From the NCBI GenBank assembly GCA_964631295.1, contig CAZVXI010000046.1, forward strand, positions 1 through 20,147: a stretch of 20,147 nt of DNA. Direction: 5' to 3'. A program made the position numbers and the translations under genes. The notes below the pieces were generated by a model. That model saw nothing but the letters and a program-made list of their open reading frames with translations, was not told the origin of the DNA and did no database searches. Positions 1-7,281 of this stretch are shown here, piece by piece (within the stretch, counting starts at the first letter, position 1; the number at the start of each line of letters is the position of its first letter). The stretch is from CAZVXI01 sp964631295. Lineage in GTDB: Bacteria > Planctomycetota > Phycisphaerae > Phycisphaerales > SM1A02.

Positions 1-1
1 T

Positions 2-184
2 GCTGAGTGGGTTGATTCGACGATTCGATTCGTCGGCGTCGACCCGCACCTGGCAGGCCACGGCGTGCACGAGGATGCGATCACATCGCTCGCCACACAG
101 GCGGCCACCCAATGGACAGGCAAGTTCAATCCCCGGCCGCTTGCAAATGGCGACTTCGAGTTGCTGTATCGTGGGGCCCTTTAA
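2..184 (+). CDS. C-terminal end of an unidentified protein, cut by the left edge
   Basis: An open frame enters from the left edge in frame 2 and runs 60 codons to a TAA at 182-184. The translation has ordinary protein character: it starts AEWVDSTIRFVGVD and ends NGDFELLYRGAL, with balanced charged, hydrophobic and aromatic residues and GC-rich third positions. I therefore read it as the real 3' end of a gene that begins outside the window. No catalytic motif or family signature is visible in this piece, so I assign no function. It is on the same strand as the next gene at 276. About 90 nt and a -10-like hexamer lie between them, so they need not share a transcript. Confidence 0.6.
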   Translation, partial: AEWVDSTIRFVGVDPHLAGHGVHEDAITSLATQAATQWTGKFNPRPLANGDFELLYRGAL

Positions 185-215
185 GCATTGTGCATTCTCT
201 TGCGCTGCGCGCCTC

Positions 216-221
216 TACAAT
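216..221 (+). promoter_or_regulatory. Possible -10 hexamer (TACAAT) upstream of the gene at 276
   Basis: TACAAT lies 54 nt before the start codon at 276, in the short gap after the upstream TAA. No convincing -35 is seen; TTCTCT and ATTCTC lie at roughly suitable spacing but match poorly. The same hexamer recurs before 15576, and TAGAAT occurs before 3249, which raises its plausibility slightly. Confidence 0.3.
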
Positions 222-275
222 AGAACCGCACGCGGATCGCGCTGCGACTTCGTATCTGAAACAAGAGGTGGCTCC

Positions 276-947
276 ATGAGCGACAATAAACTCCGTGACG
301 ACATCAAAGATATCGTTGAAGATGGCGAGAAGATCAGCGAACGCGTGCGCGATGCAGTCCAGGACGCAGCCCATCGCGTGAAGCCAACGCCCAACCGTCT
401 TGCAGACCTGACCGAAGATGCGCTCGATGCAGCCATTCAGGCAGTTGATCGATCCACGCCCGATGACCCGGACAGCACGCTCCGGCAGGTTGTTGACGGG
501 CTCGCGGCAGGGATCGAACGAACTGCCCATGCGACACGTCTCGCACTGGAAGAGGCGGCAAGCGAGGGTCGCACATACGCGGATGAGGAAGTTCGCCATG
601 TTGCTTCTGATCTGAAGACAATTGCCGAGATGTTTGTCGATACGGTCCGCAACGGGTTGTCGAACGCACGCACACTCACCGAGCAGCGCGCTCGCAGCGT
701 GATCGACCATACGGAACGAACGTTTTCATCGGTGCGCCCGTCGCTCGAGCAAGCGGCGCGGACTGCGGCTCATGATCCGATCGGCTTGGCGAGCGAGTCA
801 GCGGTTGCTGCAGCCAAGGTGACGCGCGAGGCAGCGGGCGGCCTCTTCTCTGCAGTTGGCAAGCTGCTGCAGTCGACCGGCGACCGGCTCCGCCCACACG
901 GGGACGACGAAGATGAAGATAACCACACGCACTCCGACTTACCGTGA
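276..947 (+). CDS. Acidic all-helical cytosolic protein of unknown function (223 aa)
   Basis: The ATG at 276 is chosen because AGAGGTGG at about 264-271 is a good ribosome site and because coding-like sequence begins there (MSDNKLRDDIKDIVEDGEK); the frame upstream is not protein-like. The protein has no signal peptide or membrane segment. It is almost entirely predicted amphipathic helix with many Ala, Glu, Asp and Arg, including D-D-I-K-D-I-V-E-D-G near residues 8-17 and a long Ala/Glu-rich helix in the middle. It ends in a disordered acidic tail near residues 205-223 (DDEDEDNHTHSD). The pattern of a short N-terminal motif followed by long Ala-rich helices recalls, from memory, uncharacterised helical families such as DUF6781, but I cannot verify that. 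The last 9 nt overlap the 3' end of the convergent UbiB-like gene. A stress or structural role would be speculation. Confidence 0.75.
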   Translation: MSDNKLRDDIKDIVEDGEKISERVRDAVQDAAHRVKPTPNRLADLTEDALDAAIQAVDRSTPDDPDSTLRQVVDGLAAGIERTAHATRLALEEAASEGRTYADEEVRHVASDLKTIAEMFVDTVRNGLSNARTLTEQRARSVIDHTERTFSSVRPSLEQAARTAAHDPIGLASESAVAAAKVTREAAGGLFSAVGKLLQSTGDRLRPHGDDEDEDNHTHSDLP

Positions 948-2627
948 TCGACGGCGCTGCACCCATAACGAAAACAGCCGCCCCAGCGCGATCACGATCG
1001 CGATGCTGAACCCGATCGATGCGATAATCGTCAACGCGGATGTCGCCCGATCCACGCTGTCGGCCAGGACGAGCACCGATGACCCGACGATCACTGCGGA
1101 AACGCCCAGCGACCATGAGATGTTCATGCTCGCACGCTCGATTTCGTCGGTGACTTTGTCCAATCCCTTGTGATCGAGTTGCATCGAGAACTTGTTACGC
1201 CGGACGGATCGCACAAGCCCGCTGACTTCCTCCGGCAGATCTTCCAACACATCGATGTACTTGCCGAATGCAGTCTCCATGCGATCTTTGATCGCGCGCC
1301 AACCGTAGCGTTCGAGCACGAGCTTTTCGACATATGGATTCACATACGAGACGAGGTCGAAATCCGGAGCGATGGATGATGCAACCGATTCAATCGTCGC
1401 GAGCGCTTTGATGAGGTACACCACATCAGCCGGACACTGCAGGTGAAACCGCCGCAGCAGCGAGAAGAACTCATCAAGCAGATGCCCCATACGGACCGAA
1501 TCAAGCGTGCCTTCGTGGAACTCATCGATGAACCGCCAGGCGGCAGCACGGAATGCACGATCATCCACCATCGTCGGATCTGCATCGGCCAGATCAACCG
1601 CAACGCGAAGGACACGATCAAGCTCGCCGTTGATGGCCCCGTAGGTGATATCTGCCAGTTGGTTGAGCGTTCGCGGCTCGATGAGACCAGTCATTCCGCA
1701 ATCAACGAAACACACTTTACCGCCATCAAGAACGAATATATTCCCGGGATGCGGGTCTGCATGAAAGAAGCCAATCTGCAGACACTGGCGAAAGACTGCA
1801 TCGGCACCATTGCGGATGATGGCTTCGCGCGTCGCAGTGTCGAGCGTCGAAACATCAAGGTCTGAAAGAAGTTCACCTTTGATTTCTTCCATGACGAGCA
1901 CTGCTGATGTGCACATGTCCTCGTACACACGCGGGAATGTCACGCCATCAACATCCGCAAAATCATCTCGCATGCGCGACATGGACCGTGATTCGATCAG
2001 CATGTCCGTCTCGCGGTGGAGTTGTCGGCTGAACTCATCAATCACCGAATCCGGATCGAAGCCGACTTCTTCAATGTGCGATCGCACCAGAGAACTGAGC
2101 AATCGCATCAGTTCAATATCTGCCGACATTTGCTCGCGAATCCCCGGCCGGAGCACCTTGAGGACGACTTCCTCACCGCTGCTCAGCTTCGCGCGATGAA
2201 TCTGAGCGATCGATGCGGCTGCCAGCGATTCGTGTTCGATCCAGTCAAAGTCTCGCTCAAACCGTTCGCCAAGGTGGTCTGCAAGAAACTCACCAATGCC
2301 TCCATCACGGTCCCAGTCAACCGGCGGCACCTTGTTCTGCAACTTGCGAAGTTCCACGATCCAGTCGGCTGGCAGCAGGTCGGCGCGGGTACTGGCGATC
2401 TGGCCAAGCTTCACGAACGTGGACCCGAGTTCCTCCAGCAGCAGGCGGATTCGAACCGCGAGCGGTCGATCAACCGCTGCTTTTTCGTCCTCACTCTTAT
2501 CCACGAACTTGTCAAGGCCGATCTCGCGCAGCAGTGTGCCGAAACCGAATCGAGTGAACGCGCGAGCGACCTGAGCCGCGCGAGGCGCTGAACGCAATGC
2601 TGCGGATATGTGGATCCCTTCAGACAT
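939..2627 (-). CDS. UbiB/ABC1 (AarF, ADCK) family atypical kinase, membrane-anchored
   Basis: This 562-residue protein has the full ABC1/ADCK plan. The family-specific KxGQ motif is at 73-76 (F-V-K-L-G-Q), followed by S-T-R-A-D-L-L-P. The Ala-rich loop that replaces the glycine-rich loop is at 136-140 (AAASI). The likely ATP-binding lysine is K157 in VVLKVLRPG. The catalytic loop HADPHPGN is at 289-296, and the metal-binding DFG equivalent is D-C-G at 309-311. Two hydrophobic helices near 503-523 and 530-556 plus a basic tail give the usual C-terminal membrane anchor. Known members (E. coli UbiB, yeast Coq8) support quinone or other isoprenoid-lipid metabolism through ATPase-type activity. 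No quinone biosynthesis gene adjoins it, so its lipid partner is unknown. No clear Shine-Dalgarno precedes the ATG at 2627. Length is normal for the family and all key residues are present. Confidence 0.93.
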   Translation of the reverse strand: MSEGIHISAALRSAPRAAQVARAFTRFGFGTLLREIGLDKFVDKSEDEKAAVDRPLAVRIRLLLEELGSTFVKLGQIASTRADLLPADWIVELRKLQNKVPPVDWDRDGGIGEFLADHLGERFERDFDWIEHESLAAASIAQIHRAKLSSGEEVVLKVLRPGIREQMSADIELMRLLSSLVRSHIEEVGFDPDSVIDEFSRQLHRETDMLIESRSMSRMRDDFADVDGVTFPRVYEDMCTSAVLVMEEIKGELLSDLDVSTLDTATREAIIRNGADAVFRQCLQIGFFHADPHPGNIFVLDGGKVCFVDCGMTGLIEPRTLNQLADITYGAINGELDRVLRVAVDLADADPTMVDDRAFRAAAWRFIDEFHEGTLDSVRMGHLLDEFFSLLRRFHLQCPADVVYLIKALATIESVASSIAPDFDLVSYVNPYVEKLVLERYGWRAIKDRMETAFGKYIDVLEDLPEEVSGLVRSVRRNKFSMQLDHKGLDKVTDEIERASMNISWSLGVSAVIVGSSVLVLADSVDRATSALTIIASIGFSIAIVIALGRLFSLWVQRRRSR

Positions 2628-2756
2628 GCAAACATGCTATCGCACTGGCGATTCCACGGGCATACGCAGTCGCGTGACTTCCACAAATCGCGGGCATCAT
2701 CGTTTGTAATGGTGTCAACGAGCGCGTCGTGCGCACGCATCTGCGCATTCAAAGAC
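2628..2756. other. Gap between the UbiB-like gene and the RedB-like remnant
   Basis: This 129-bp stretch should hold the promoter and leader of the minus-strand UbiB-like gene. No strong -35/-10 pair or Shine-Dalgarno is obvious. One minus-strand frame reads continuously in a protein-like way (for example HDALVDTITNDDARDLW). It could be a further shifted piece of the decayed neighbour, but it runs into the UbiB gene out of frame and I do not call it a gene. Confidence 0.3.
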
Positions 2757-3002
2757 TCAGTGCGTGTGAAGCCGGTCGAGTTCGTCGATCGCCGCCCGGG
2801 TGCATGCATACTTCGGATGAGCGAAGAGAATCAGCGTCGGCAGGGTTGGATCGAGTTCAGCAGCCAGAATCGGCGACAATATCCGGGCCGCCACCTGCTC
2901 GGAGCCCGGCGTATGGCTGTACTCGAGCAGCGATCACAACCCGCCGTTCCACCCAGCAAACCACAAGACAGCAACGATTTCAGGCCACTTCTGCCAGCAC
3001 AT
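2757..3002 (-). pseudogene. Decayed RedB-like thioredoxin-fold protein remnant
   Basis: Read from ATG 3002-3000, the minus strand gives MCWQKWPEIVAVLWFAGWNGG, then an in-frame TGA at 2936-2934. It continues in the same frame as SLLEYSHTPGS through PTLILFAHPKYACTRAA and IDELDRLHTH to a stop at 2759-2757. The sequence matches, from memory, planctomycete RedB-like proteins: an N-terminal membrane helix, a Y-E-x-x-P-G segment, then T-L-V-L-F-A-H-P-x-C-P-C-T-R-A-S and an E-L motif. Here the C-P-C redox site is Y-A-C, so the first Cys is lost. The protein also stops right after the E-L motif, where intact members continue for roughly another hundred residues. The internal TGA is one transition from CGA (Arg). 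Third-position GC is high on both sides of the stop, as in real genes. I infer a pseudogene; a sequencing error could explain the TGA but not the Cys loss and truncation together. Confidence 0.6.
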
Positions 3003-3248
3003 GCCGGAGTCTCGCTCTCAATCATGAAAAGAACCTTCAACGTGTCTCGAAGGCGTTGTTTTCGAAGCCGTCCAGCATCGTCATCGAAACACAATGCGAA
3101 CCATCTGATGATTGGATTTCGCGAGTTTTCCACGAAATCAGCCGATCGAGTGGCCCGTGTTCTCGCACATGATCCCATCGAGCCTCAGCCGGTAGAATAA
3201 AGCGGCCTTGAACCGGCCTGACTTTCACGCCTCCCCAGCCACCCTGCC
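3003..3248. other. Upstream region of the PQQ lipoprotein gene, with possible gene debris on the minus strand
   Basis: This stretch must carry the promoter and leader of the gene at 3249. A TAGAAT hexamer sits at 3193-3198. The minus strand holds an open frame from GTG 3228 to TGA 3037 that reads plausibly as protein (for example FILPAEARWDHVREHGPLDR), and a second overlapping frame reads on toward the RedB-like remnant. These may be frameshifted 5' debris of the same lost gene or of a neighbour. No frame has both a good start signal and a recognisable family, so I do not call a gene. Confidence 0.35.
3193..3198 (+). promoter_or_regulatory. Possible -10 hexamer (TAGAAT) for the 3249-15507 gene run
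   Basis: TAGAAT lies 50 nt before the ATG at 3249, in the only sizeable upstream gap before ten tightly packed plus-strand genes. A promoter is expected here on layout grounds. No matching -35 is evident, so the call rests on position and similarity to the hexamers before 276 and 15576. Confidence 0.3.
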
Positions 3249-4526
3249 ATGCTGAGACTGACCAGAATCTTGATGCTGTCAATCGCCGTGGTCGCCATGG
3301 CAAACGGTGCGCTCCTCGTTGCCGGCTGTGAAACGCGCTCGCCGGAGACGCCCGCCTCGGCCGAGCAGCAATCCGCAGCATCTCAAACAACACCCCAACA
3401 AACGAACACTGGCACGCACTCGAACGAAGCAGCCGCCCAGCATGGTCAATCAGCCGATGTGACCGCCGAGCAATGGGCGATCTTTCGAGGCTCACAGGGG
3501 CTGCGAGGCGTGACCGCGACCGCCATCCCCGATACTCCTGAACTGATTTGGACGTTTACTGCAGAAGGCGCAATCGTGTCCTCGCCGATCGTTGACGACA
3601 ACCGAGTGTATGTCGGGTCCGATGACGGAAGCGTCTACTGCATCAACCTGAAGACGGGCGAGGAGATATGGTCCTTCAAGACTGAGTTCCTCATCGAGGC
3701 ACCGCCTTTCTTCCATGATGGCATCGTCTACGTCGGCTCGCATGATTTCTTCCTGTATGCACTCGATGCCCAGACTGGCGAAGAACTCTGGAAGTACGAG
3801 ACGTACGAAAAGATCGTTGGCAGCGCGAACGTCGTGCAGGCCGAGGATGGCCGCGACCTCATCGTGGTCGGATCACATGATGCGTTCGTCTATGCGCTCG
3901 ATGCAAAGACCGGTGACAAGGTCTGGTCGCTTGAGACGAATGATCGCGTCAACGGCACGCTTGCGGTCACCAGCGACAATCAGATTATCTTCGGCGGATG
4001 CGACACCATCGTGTACGTCGTCGATGGCGCGACAGGGGCGATCACCTCGAGCACGGAACTCGGCGGCGATTGCAACATTCCCGCATCGGTCGCGGTTGCC
4101 GATGGCACGGTGTATCTCGGCCACCACTCGCGTGAGTTTCTGTCCATCGAGATCGACTCGGGCGAGATCGGTTGGCGCTATAATCAGACGCGCGCTGGCT
4201 TCTATTCCCCGCCTGCTGTCACGGAGGATCGCATCGTTGTCGGCGGGCGCGACAATCACCTCCACTGTATCAACCGCGCAACCGGTGAGCAGGTCTGGAC
4301 ATACCAGGCGCGCCGGAAGATCGACGCAGGACCGGTGGTCGCCAGTGATCGCGTGATTGTCGGCTCAGGGGACGGCCGCCTGTACATGATCTCGCTTGAA
4401 GATGGCAGCGAAATCTGGAGCAACGATTTTGGCTCACCCATATTCAGCTCCGCCGCGGTCGTTGACGGGATGATCATCGTCGGTGCAAATGACGGCAGCC
4501 TTCGGGCGTTTGGAAGCAAACCATGA
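3249..4526 (+). CDS. PQQ-like beta-propeller lipoprotein (BamB-like fold)
   Basis: The N-terminus has a basic start, a hydrophobic stretch and a lipobox L-V-A-G-C ending at Cys27, so the protein is probably a lipoprotein held at a membrane surface. A Pro/Ser/Thr/Gln-rich linker (about 30-70) leads to the propeller (about 95-422). Seven to eight repeats of the type V-Y-V-G-S-x-D-x-x-x-Y-A-L-D-x-x-T-G-E-x-x-W are visible, for example GSDDGSVYCINLKTGEEIW and GSHDFFLYALDAQTGEELW. That is the blade pattern of PQQ-binding-like WD40-type propellers such as BamB. The catalytic residues of true quinoprotein dehydrogenases are not apparent, so a scaffold or binding role is more likely than an enzyme. 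The 425-residue length fits. The next gene starts 33 nt downstream on the same strand. No clear Shine-Dalgarno precedes the ATG; the start is chosen because it gives a complete lipoprotein signal. Confidence 0.85.
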   Translation: MLRLTRILMLSIAVVAMANGALLVAGCETRSPETPASAEQQSAASQTTPQQTNTGTHSNEAAAQHGQSADVTAEQWAIFRGSQGLRGVTATAIPDTPELIWTFTAEGAIVSSPIVDDNRVYVGSDDGSVYCINLKTGEEIWSFKTEFLIEAPPFFHDGIVYVGSHDFFLYALDAQTGEELWKYETYEKIVGSANVVQAEDGRDLIVVGSHDAFVYALDAKTGDKVWSLETNDRVNGTLAVTSDNQIIFGGCDTIVYVVDGATGAITSSTELGGDCNIPASVAVADGTVYLGHHSREFLSIEIDSGEIGWRYNQTRAGFYSPPAVTEDRIVVGGRDNHLHCINRATGEQVWTYQARRKIDAGPVVASDRVIVGSGDGRLYMISLEDGSEIWSNDFGSPIFSSAAVVDGMIIVGANDGSLRAFGSKP

Positions 4527-4559
4527 CGAACAGGCCACATCGCCTGATCGAGAGGAACC

Positions 4560-5906
4560 ATGACTGACCAAGCAGAGAAGAATCTGCCAGTACTTGATGT
4601 TGGCGGCGAAGAAAAGACGACGGTGGGCAACTATTTCGTCTCGAACTATCCCCCCTATTCATTCTGGACACCACAGCAGGTGCAGTTGGTGCTCGATCGT
4701 CTCGCCACCCCGGCCGAGGGCGCTGCGCCGCCACTCGGGCTGTACATCCACATTCCGTTCTGCCGCAAACGCTGCGACTTCTGCTACTTCAAGGTTTACA
4801 CAGACAAGAACGCAAAGCAGATTCAACAGTACATGGACGCGGTCATCGAAGAGATGCGCATGATCTCGGCCAATGCCTATCTGAAGGATCGGCCGCTCGA
4901 CTTCGTGTACTTCGGCGGCGGCACTCCATCGTACCTCTCAGTGAAACAGTTGCAGTATCTGTTCGATGGCATCCAGCAGTACATGCCATGGGACGACGCT
5001 TCGGAAATCGCCTTCGAATGCGAGCCCGGCACGCTGCAGGAGAAGAAGATTCACGCGCTGCGCGACATGGGAATCACGCGTCTGAGCATCGGCGTGGAGA
5101 ACTTTGACCCGGAGATCCTCGAACTCAACAATCGCGCGCACCGTGCCAAGGAGATACACCGAGCCTACGGCTTCGCGCGCGATGCGGGCTTCCCGCAGGT
5201 GAACATCGACCTGATCGCAGGCATGGTGGGCGAGACTGATGAAAACTGGCTGAATTGCATCGAGGAAACGATCAAACTTGCACCTGAGAGTGTCACCATC
5301 TATCAGATGGAGATTCCATACAACACAACCATCTTCCGCCGCATGCAGGATGGCAACACGCGCATTGCACCCGTGGCCGACTGGGACACCAAGCGTCGGT
5401 GGGTGTCGGAAGCGTTCGACACGCTGATGAAACACGGGTACCTCATCAGCAGTGCATACACGGCTGTGCGCGATGATACTGTCGACTTCCGCTATCGCGA
5501 TGCGCTGTGGCGCGGCGCAGACATGCTCGGCCTCGGCGTGTCGTCAATCGCCCACATGGGAGGCATTCACTACCAGAACGAACACAAGTTCGATCCTTAC
5601 ATCGAGCGCGTCGAGAGGGGTGAACTGCCGATCGCGCGCGCGATGCCTGTGTCAGATCGTGAGCTGTTCATCCGTGAGTTTGTGCTGCAACTGAAGCTCG
5701 GCCACAGCGACTTCGCCTACTTCCGTGACAAGTTCGGGATTGATGTCGCCGCGGAGTATGCAGAGCAGTTGCAGCAGCATGAGTCGAACGGCATGCTCGC
5801 ACTGGAAAATGGCGGCGCACGGCTCACGCGCGACGGCCTCCTGCAGGTCGACCGGTTGCTTCCGAGCTTCTTCCTCGAAGAACACCGTGAAGCGCGCTAC
5901 GCATGA
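4560..5906 (+). CDS. HemN/HemW-like radical SAM protein
   Basis: The 448-residue protein carries the radical SAM cluster motif C-x3-C-x2-C at C68, C72 and C75 within YIHIPFCRKRCDFCYF, which is the HemN/HemW context. The SAM-contacting GGGTPS follows at 119-124. The C-terminus (about 360-440) has the HemN winged-helix-like domain, ending L-T-x-D-G-L-L-Q-V-D-x-L-L-P-S-F-F. Family members include coproporphyrinogen III dehydrogenase (HemN), the heme chaperone HemW, and HemN-like methyltransferases and cyclopropanases of natural-product clusters. The third cysteine is preceded by Phe (D-F-C) where HemN and HemW usually have Tyr (x-Y-C). No other heme gene is nearby. Its place in a run with a glycosyltransferase, a CoA ligase and a halogenase-like enzyme favours a tailoring role, but that is inference. 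AGAGGA at 4551-4556 is a good ribosome site for the ATG. Confidence 0.88.
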   Translation: MTDQAEKNLPVLDVGGEEKTTVGNYFVSNYPPYSFWTPQQVQLVLDRLATPAEGAAPPLGLYIHIPFCRKRCDFCYFKVYTDKNAKQIQQYMDAVIEEMRMISANAYLKDRPLDFVYFGGGTPSYLSVKQLQYLFDGIQQYMPWDDASEIAFECEPGTLQEKKIHALRDMGITRLSIGVENFDPEILELNNRAHRAKEIHRAYGFARDAGFPQVNIDLIAGMVGETDENWLNCIEETIKLAPESVTIYQMEIPYNTTIFRRMQDGNTRIAPVADWDTKRRWVSEAFDTLMKHGYLISSAYTAVRDDTVDFRYRDALWRGADMLGLGVSSIAHMGGIHYQNEHKFDPYIERVERGELPIARAMPVSDRELFIREFVLQLKLGHSDFAYFRDKFGIDVAAEYAEQLQQHESNGMLALENGGARLTRDGLLQVDRLLPSFFLEEHREARYA

Positions 5907-5930
5907 TGTGATCAGGACACAATCCCCGCG

Positions 5931-7265
5931 ATGCGCATTCTTCACCTCACTCCCGGAACCGGTCACTTTCACTGTGGCAACTGCCTGCGCGATGCAGCGC
6001 TCGCCAAAGCGCTTAATGAGCGTGGGCATGATGCGATCATCGTTCCGCTGTACCTGCCGATCCACACCGAAGATTCGCCCGTACCCGCAAGCCCGCGTGT
6101 GTCCCTCGGCGGGATCAATATGTATCTCCAGCACAAAATGCCGTGGTTCGCACGCATGCCGAGCTTCTTGCGAAACCAATTGGACAGGCCCGGCCTGCTG
6201 CGCTGGTCAGCCAAGCAAGGGGATCTCACCGATGCAGAAAAGCACGCGGATATGACAATCGCCATGCTCCGGGCGGATGAAAGTACGCTCGCTCGTGAGA
6301 TAGAGCGATTTGTGAAGTCCATGCAGATGGCAGACAAGCCCGATGTGATCGTGCTGTGCAATATGCTGCTCGCCGGGTTGGCACGGCCGCTCAAGCAGGT
6401 GCTCGGCACGCCGATCGTGGCCACCATGCATGGTGAAGACGGCTTCCTGAATGCGCTTGGCGCAAGGAGTGATGAAGCTTGGCGAACGCTTGGCGAACGC
6501 TCAGCTGATGTCGATGCGTTCATTGCCGTCAGTCAGTACTATGCAAATCTCATGCATGACCGCATCGGGACAGGTGACGGCCGCACGCACATCGTGCACA
6601 ACGGCATCGCGCTGGACGATATTGCCGATGGCACATCGCGCGAGCCCGGCATGCCGCCCACGATTGGATACCTCGCGCGGATGTGCGAAGACAAAGGGCT
6701 GCACACACTTGTGGATGCGTACATTGAAATGCGCCGTCGCAGGCCCGATCGCCCGCTCCGACTGCGTGTCGCCGGAGTGCAACTCAAACAGGACCGTGCT
6801 TTTGTGAAGCAACTGCATAACCGGCTGCGGCACGCTGGACTCCTCGACGAATGCTCTTTCATGCCGAACGTGTCGCGTGAAGAGAAGCTCCAGCACCTCG
6901 CAACGATTGATGTCTTTTCCGTCCCCGCCACGTATGGCGAGGCCTTCGGTTTATACGTTCTCGAAGCGCTCGCGCACGGCGTGCCAGTCGTGCAGCCGCG
7001 ACACGGGGCGTTCCCCGAAGTGCTCGAACAAACCGGCGGTGGACTGCTTTGTGAGCCAGAAAACGCAGCCTCACTGGCAGACCAGATTGAACATCTGCTT
7101 GACAACCCCGACGACGCCGGGCAACTCGGTGCGCAAGGTCGGGAATCTGTCCATGCACGCTTCGGATCACAACACATGGCAGAGAACGTTGAGCGCGTGT
7201 TGCTACACGCAATGGACCGCAACTCAGCAGTATCGGAGCCCGAGCCGGCCGCTGTGGTTGGTTGA
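5931..7265 (+). CDS. Glycosyltransferase, family 4 type (GT-B fold)
   Basis: This 444-residue protein has the two Rossmann halves of a GT-B glycosyltransferase. The N-terminal half starts MRILHLTPGTGHFHCGNCLRD, with a Cys-x-x-Cys pair at 15 and 18 and a Gly-rich acceptor-side loop, followed by ALNERGHD. The C-terminal half begins near 245 (TIGYLARMCEDKGL, the usual donor-side entry to GT4 domains). It holds the E-x7-E donor-binding motif at E337 and E345 within GEAFGLYVLEALAHG, followed by G-V-P-V-V. Such enzymes transfer a sugar from an activated nucleotide sugar to a lipid, glycan or small molecule at the cytosolic side of the membrane. The substrate cannot be read from sequence. The Cys-rich N-terminal pattern appears, from memory, in other planctomycete GT4 proteins. 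It lies 24 nt after the radical SAM gene and 16 nt before the thioesterase gene, so co-transcription is likely. Confidence 0.88.
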   Translation: MRILHLTPGTGHFHCGNCLRDAALAKALNERGHDAIIVPLYLPIHTEDSPVPASPRVSLGGINMYLQHKMPWFARMPSFLRNQLDRPGLLRWSAKQGDLTDAEKHADMTIAMLRADESTLAREIERFVKSMQMADKPDVIVLCNMLLAGLARPLKQVLGTPIVATMHGEDGFLNALGARSDEAWRTLGERSADVDAFIAVSQYYANLMHDRIGTGDGRTHIVHNGIALDDIADGTSREPGMPPTIGYLARMCEDKGLHTLVDAYIEMRRRRPDRPLRLRVAGVQLKQDRAFVKQLHNRLRHAGLLDECSFMPNVSREEKLQHLATIDVFSVPATYGEAFGLYVLEALAHGVPVVQPRHGAFPEVLEQTGGGLLCEPENAASLADQIEHLLDNPDDAGQLGAQGRESVHARFGSQHMAENVERVLLHAMDRNSAVSEPEPAAVVG

Positions 7266-7281
7266 TTACATTACACCATTG

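Noticed and set aside
2934..2936. Selenocysteine (UGA) in the RedB-like remnant
   Set aside because: The TGA lies in or just after the N-terminal membrane helix (G-G-L-x-S-L-L-E-Y), not at the redox site. The real C-P-C site is also broken and the chain truncated, so decay explains it better than recoding.
2610..3200. Plus-strand open frame as a 196-residue gene
   Set aside because: Composition is Ser/Arg/His-rich with no motif, the frame overlaps the start of the UbiB-like gene, and the coding-like signal in this region is on the minus strand.
4560..5906. Assigning the radical SAM gene as hemN for heme synthesis
   Set aside because: No other heme gene is nearby, the cluster motif has D-F-C rather than x-Y-C, and the context is biosynthetic. 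Only HemN/HemW-like is supported.
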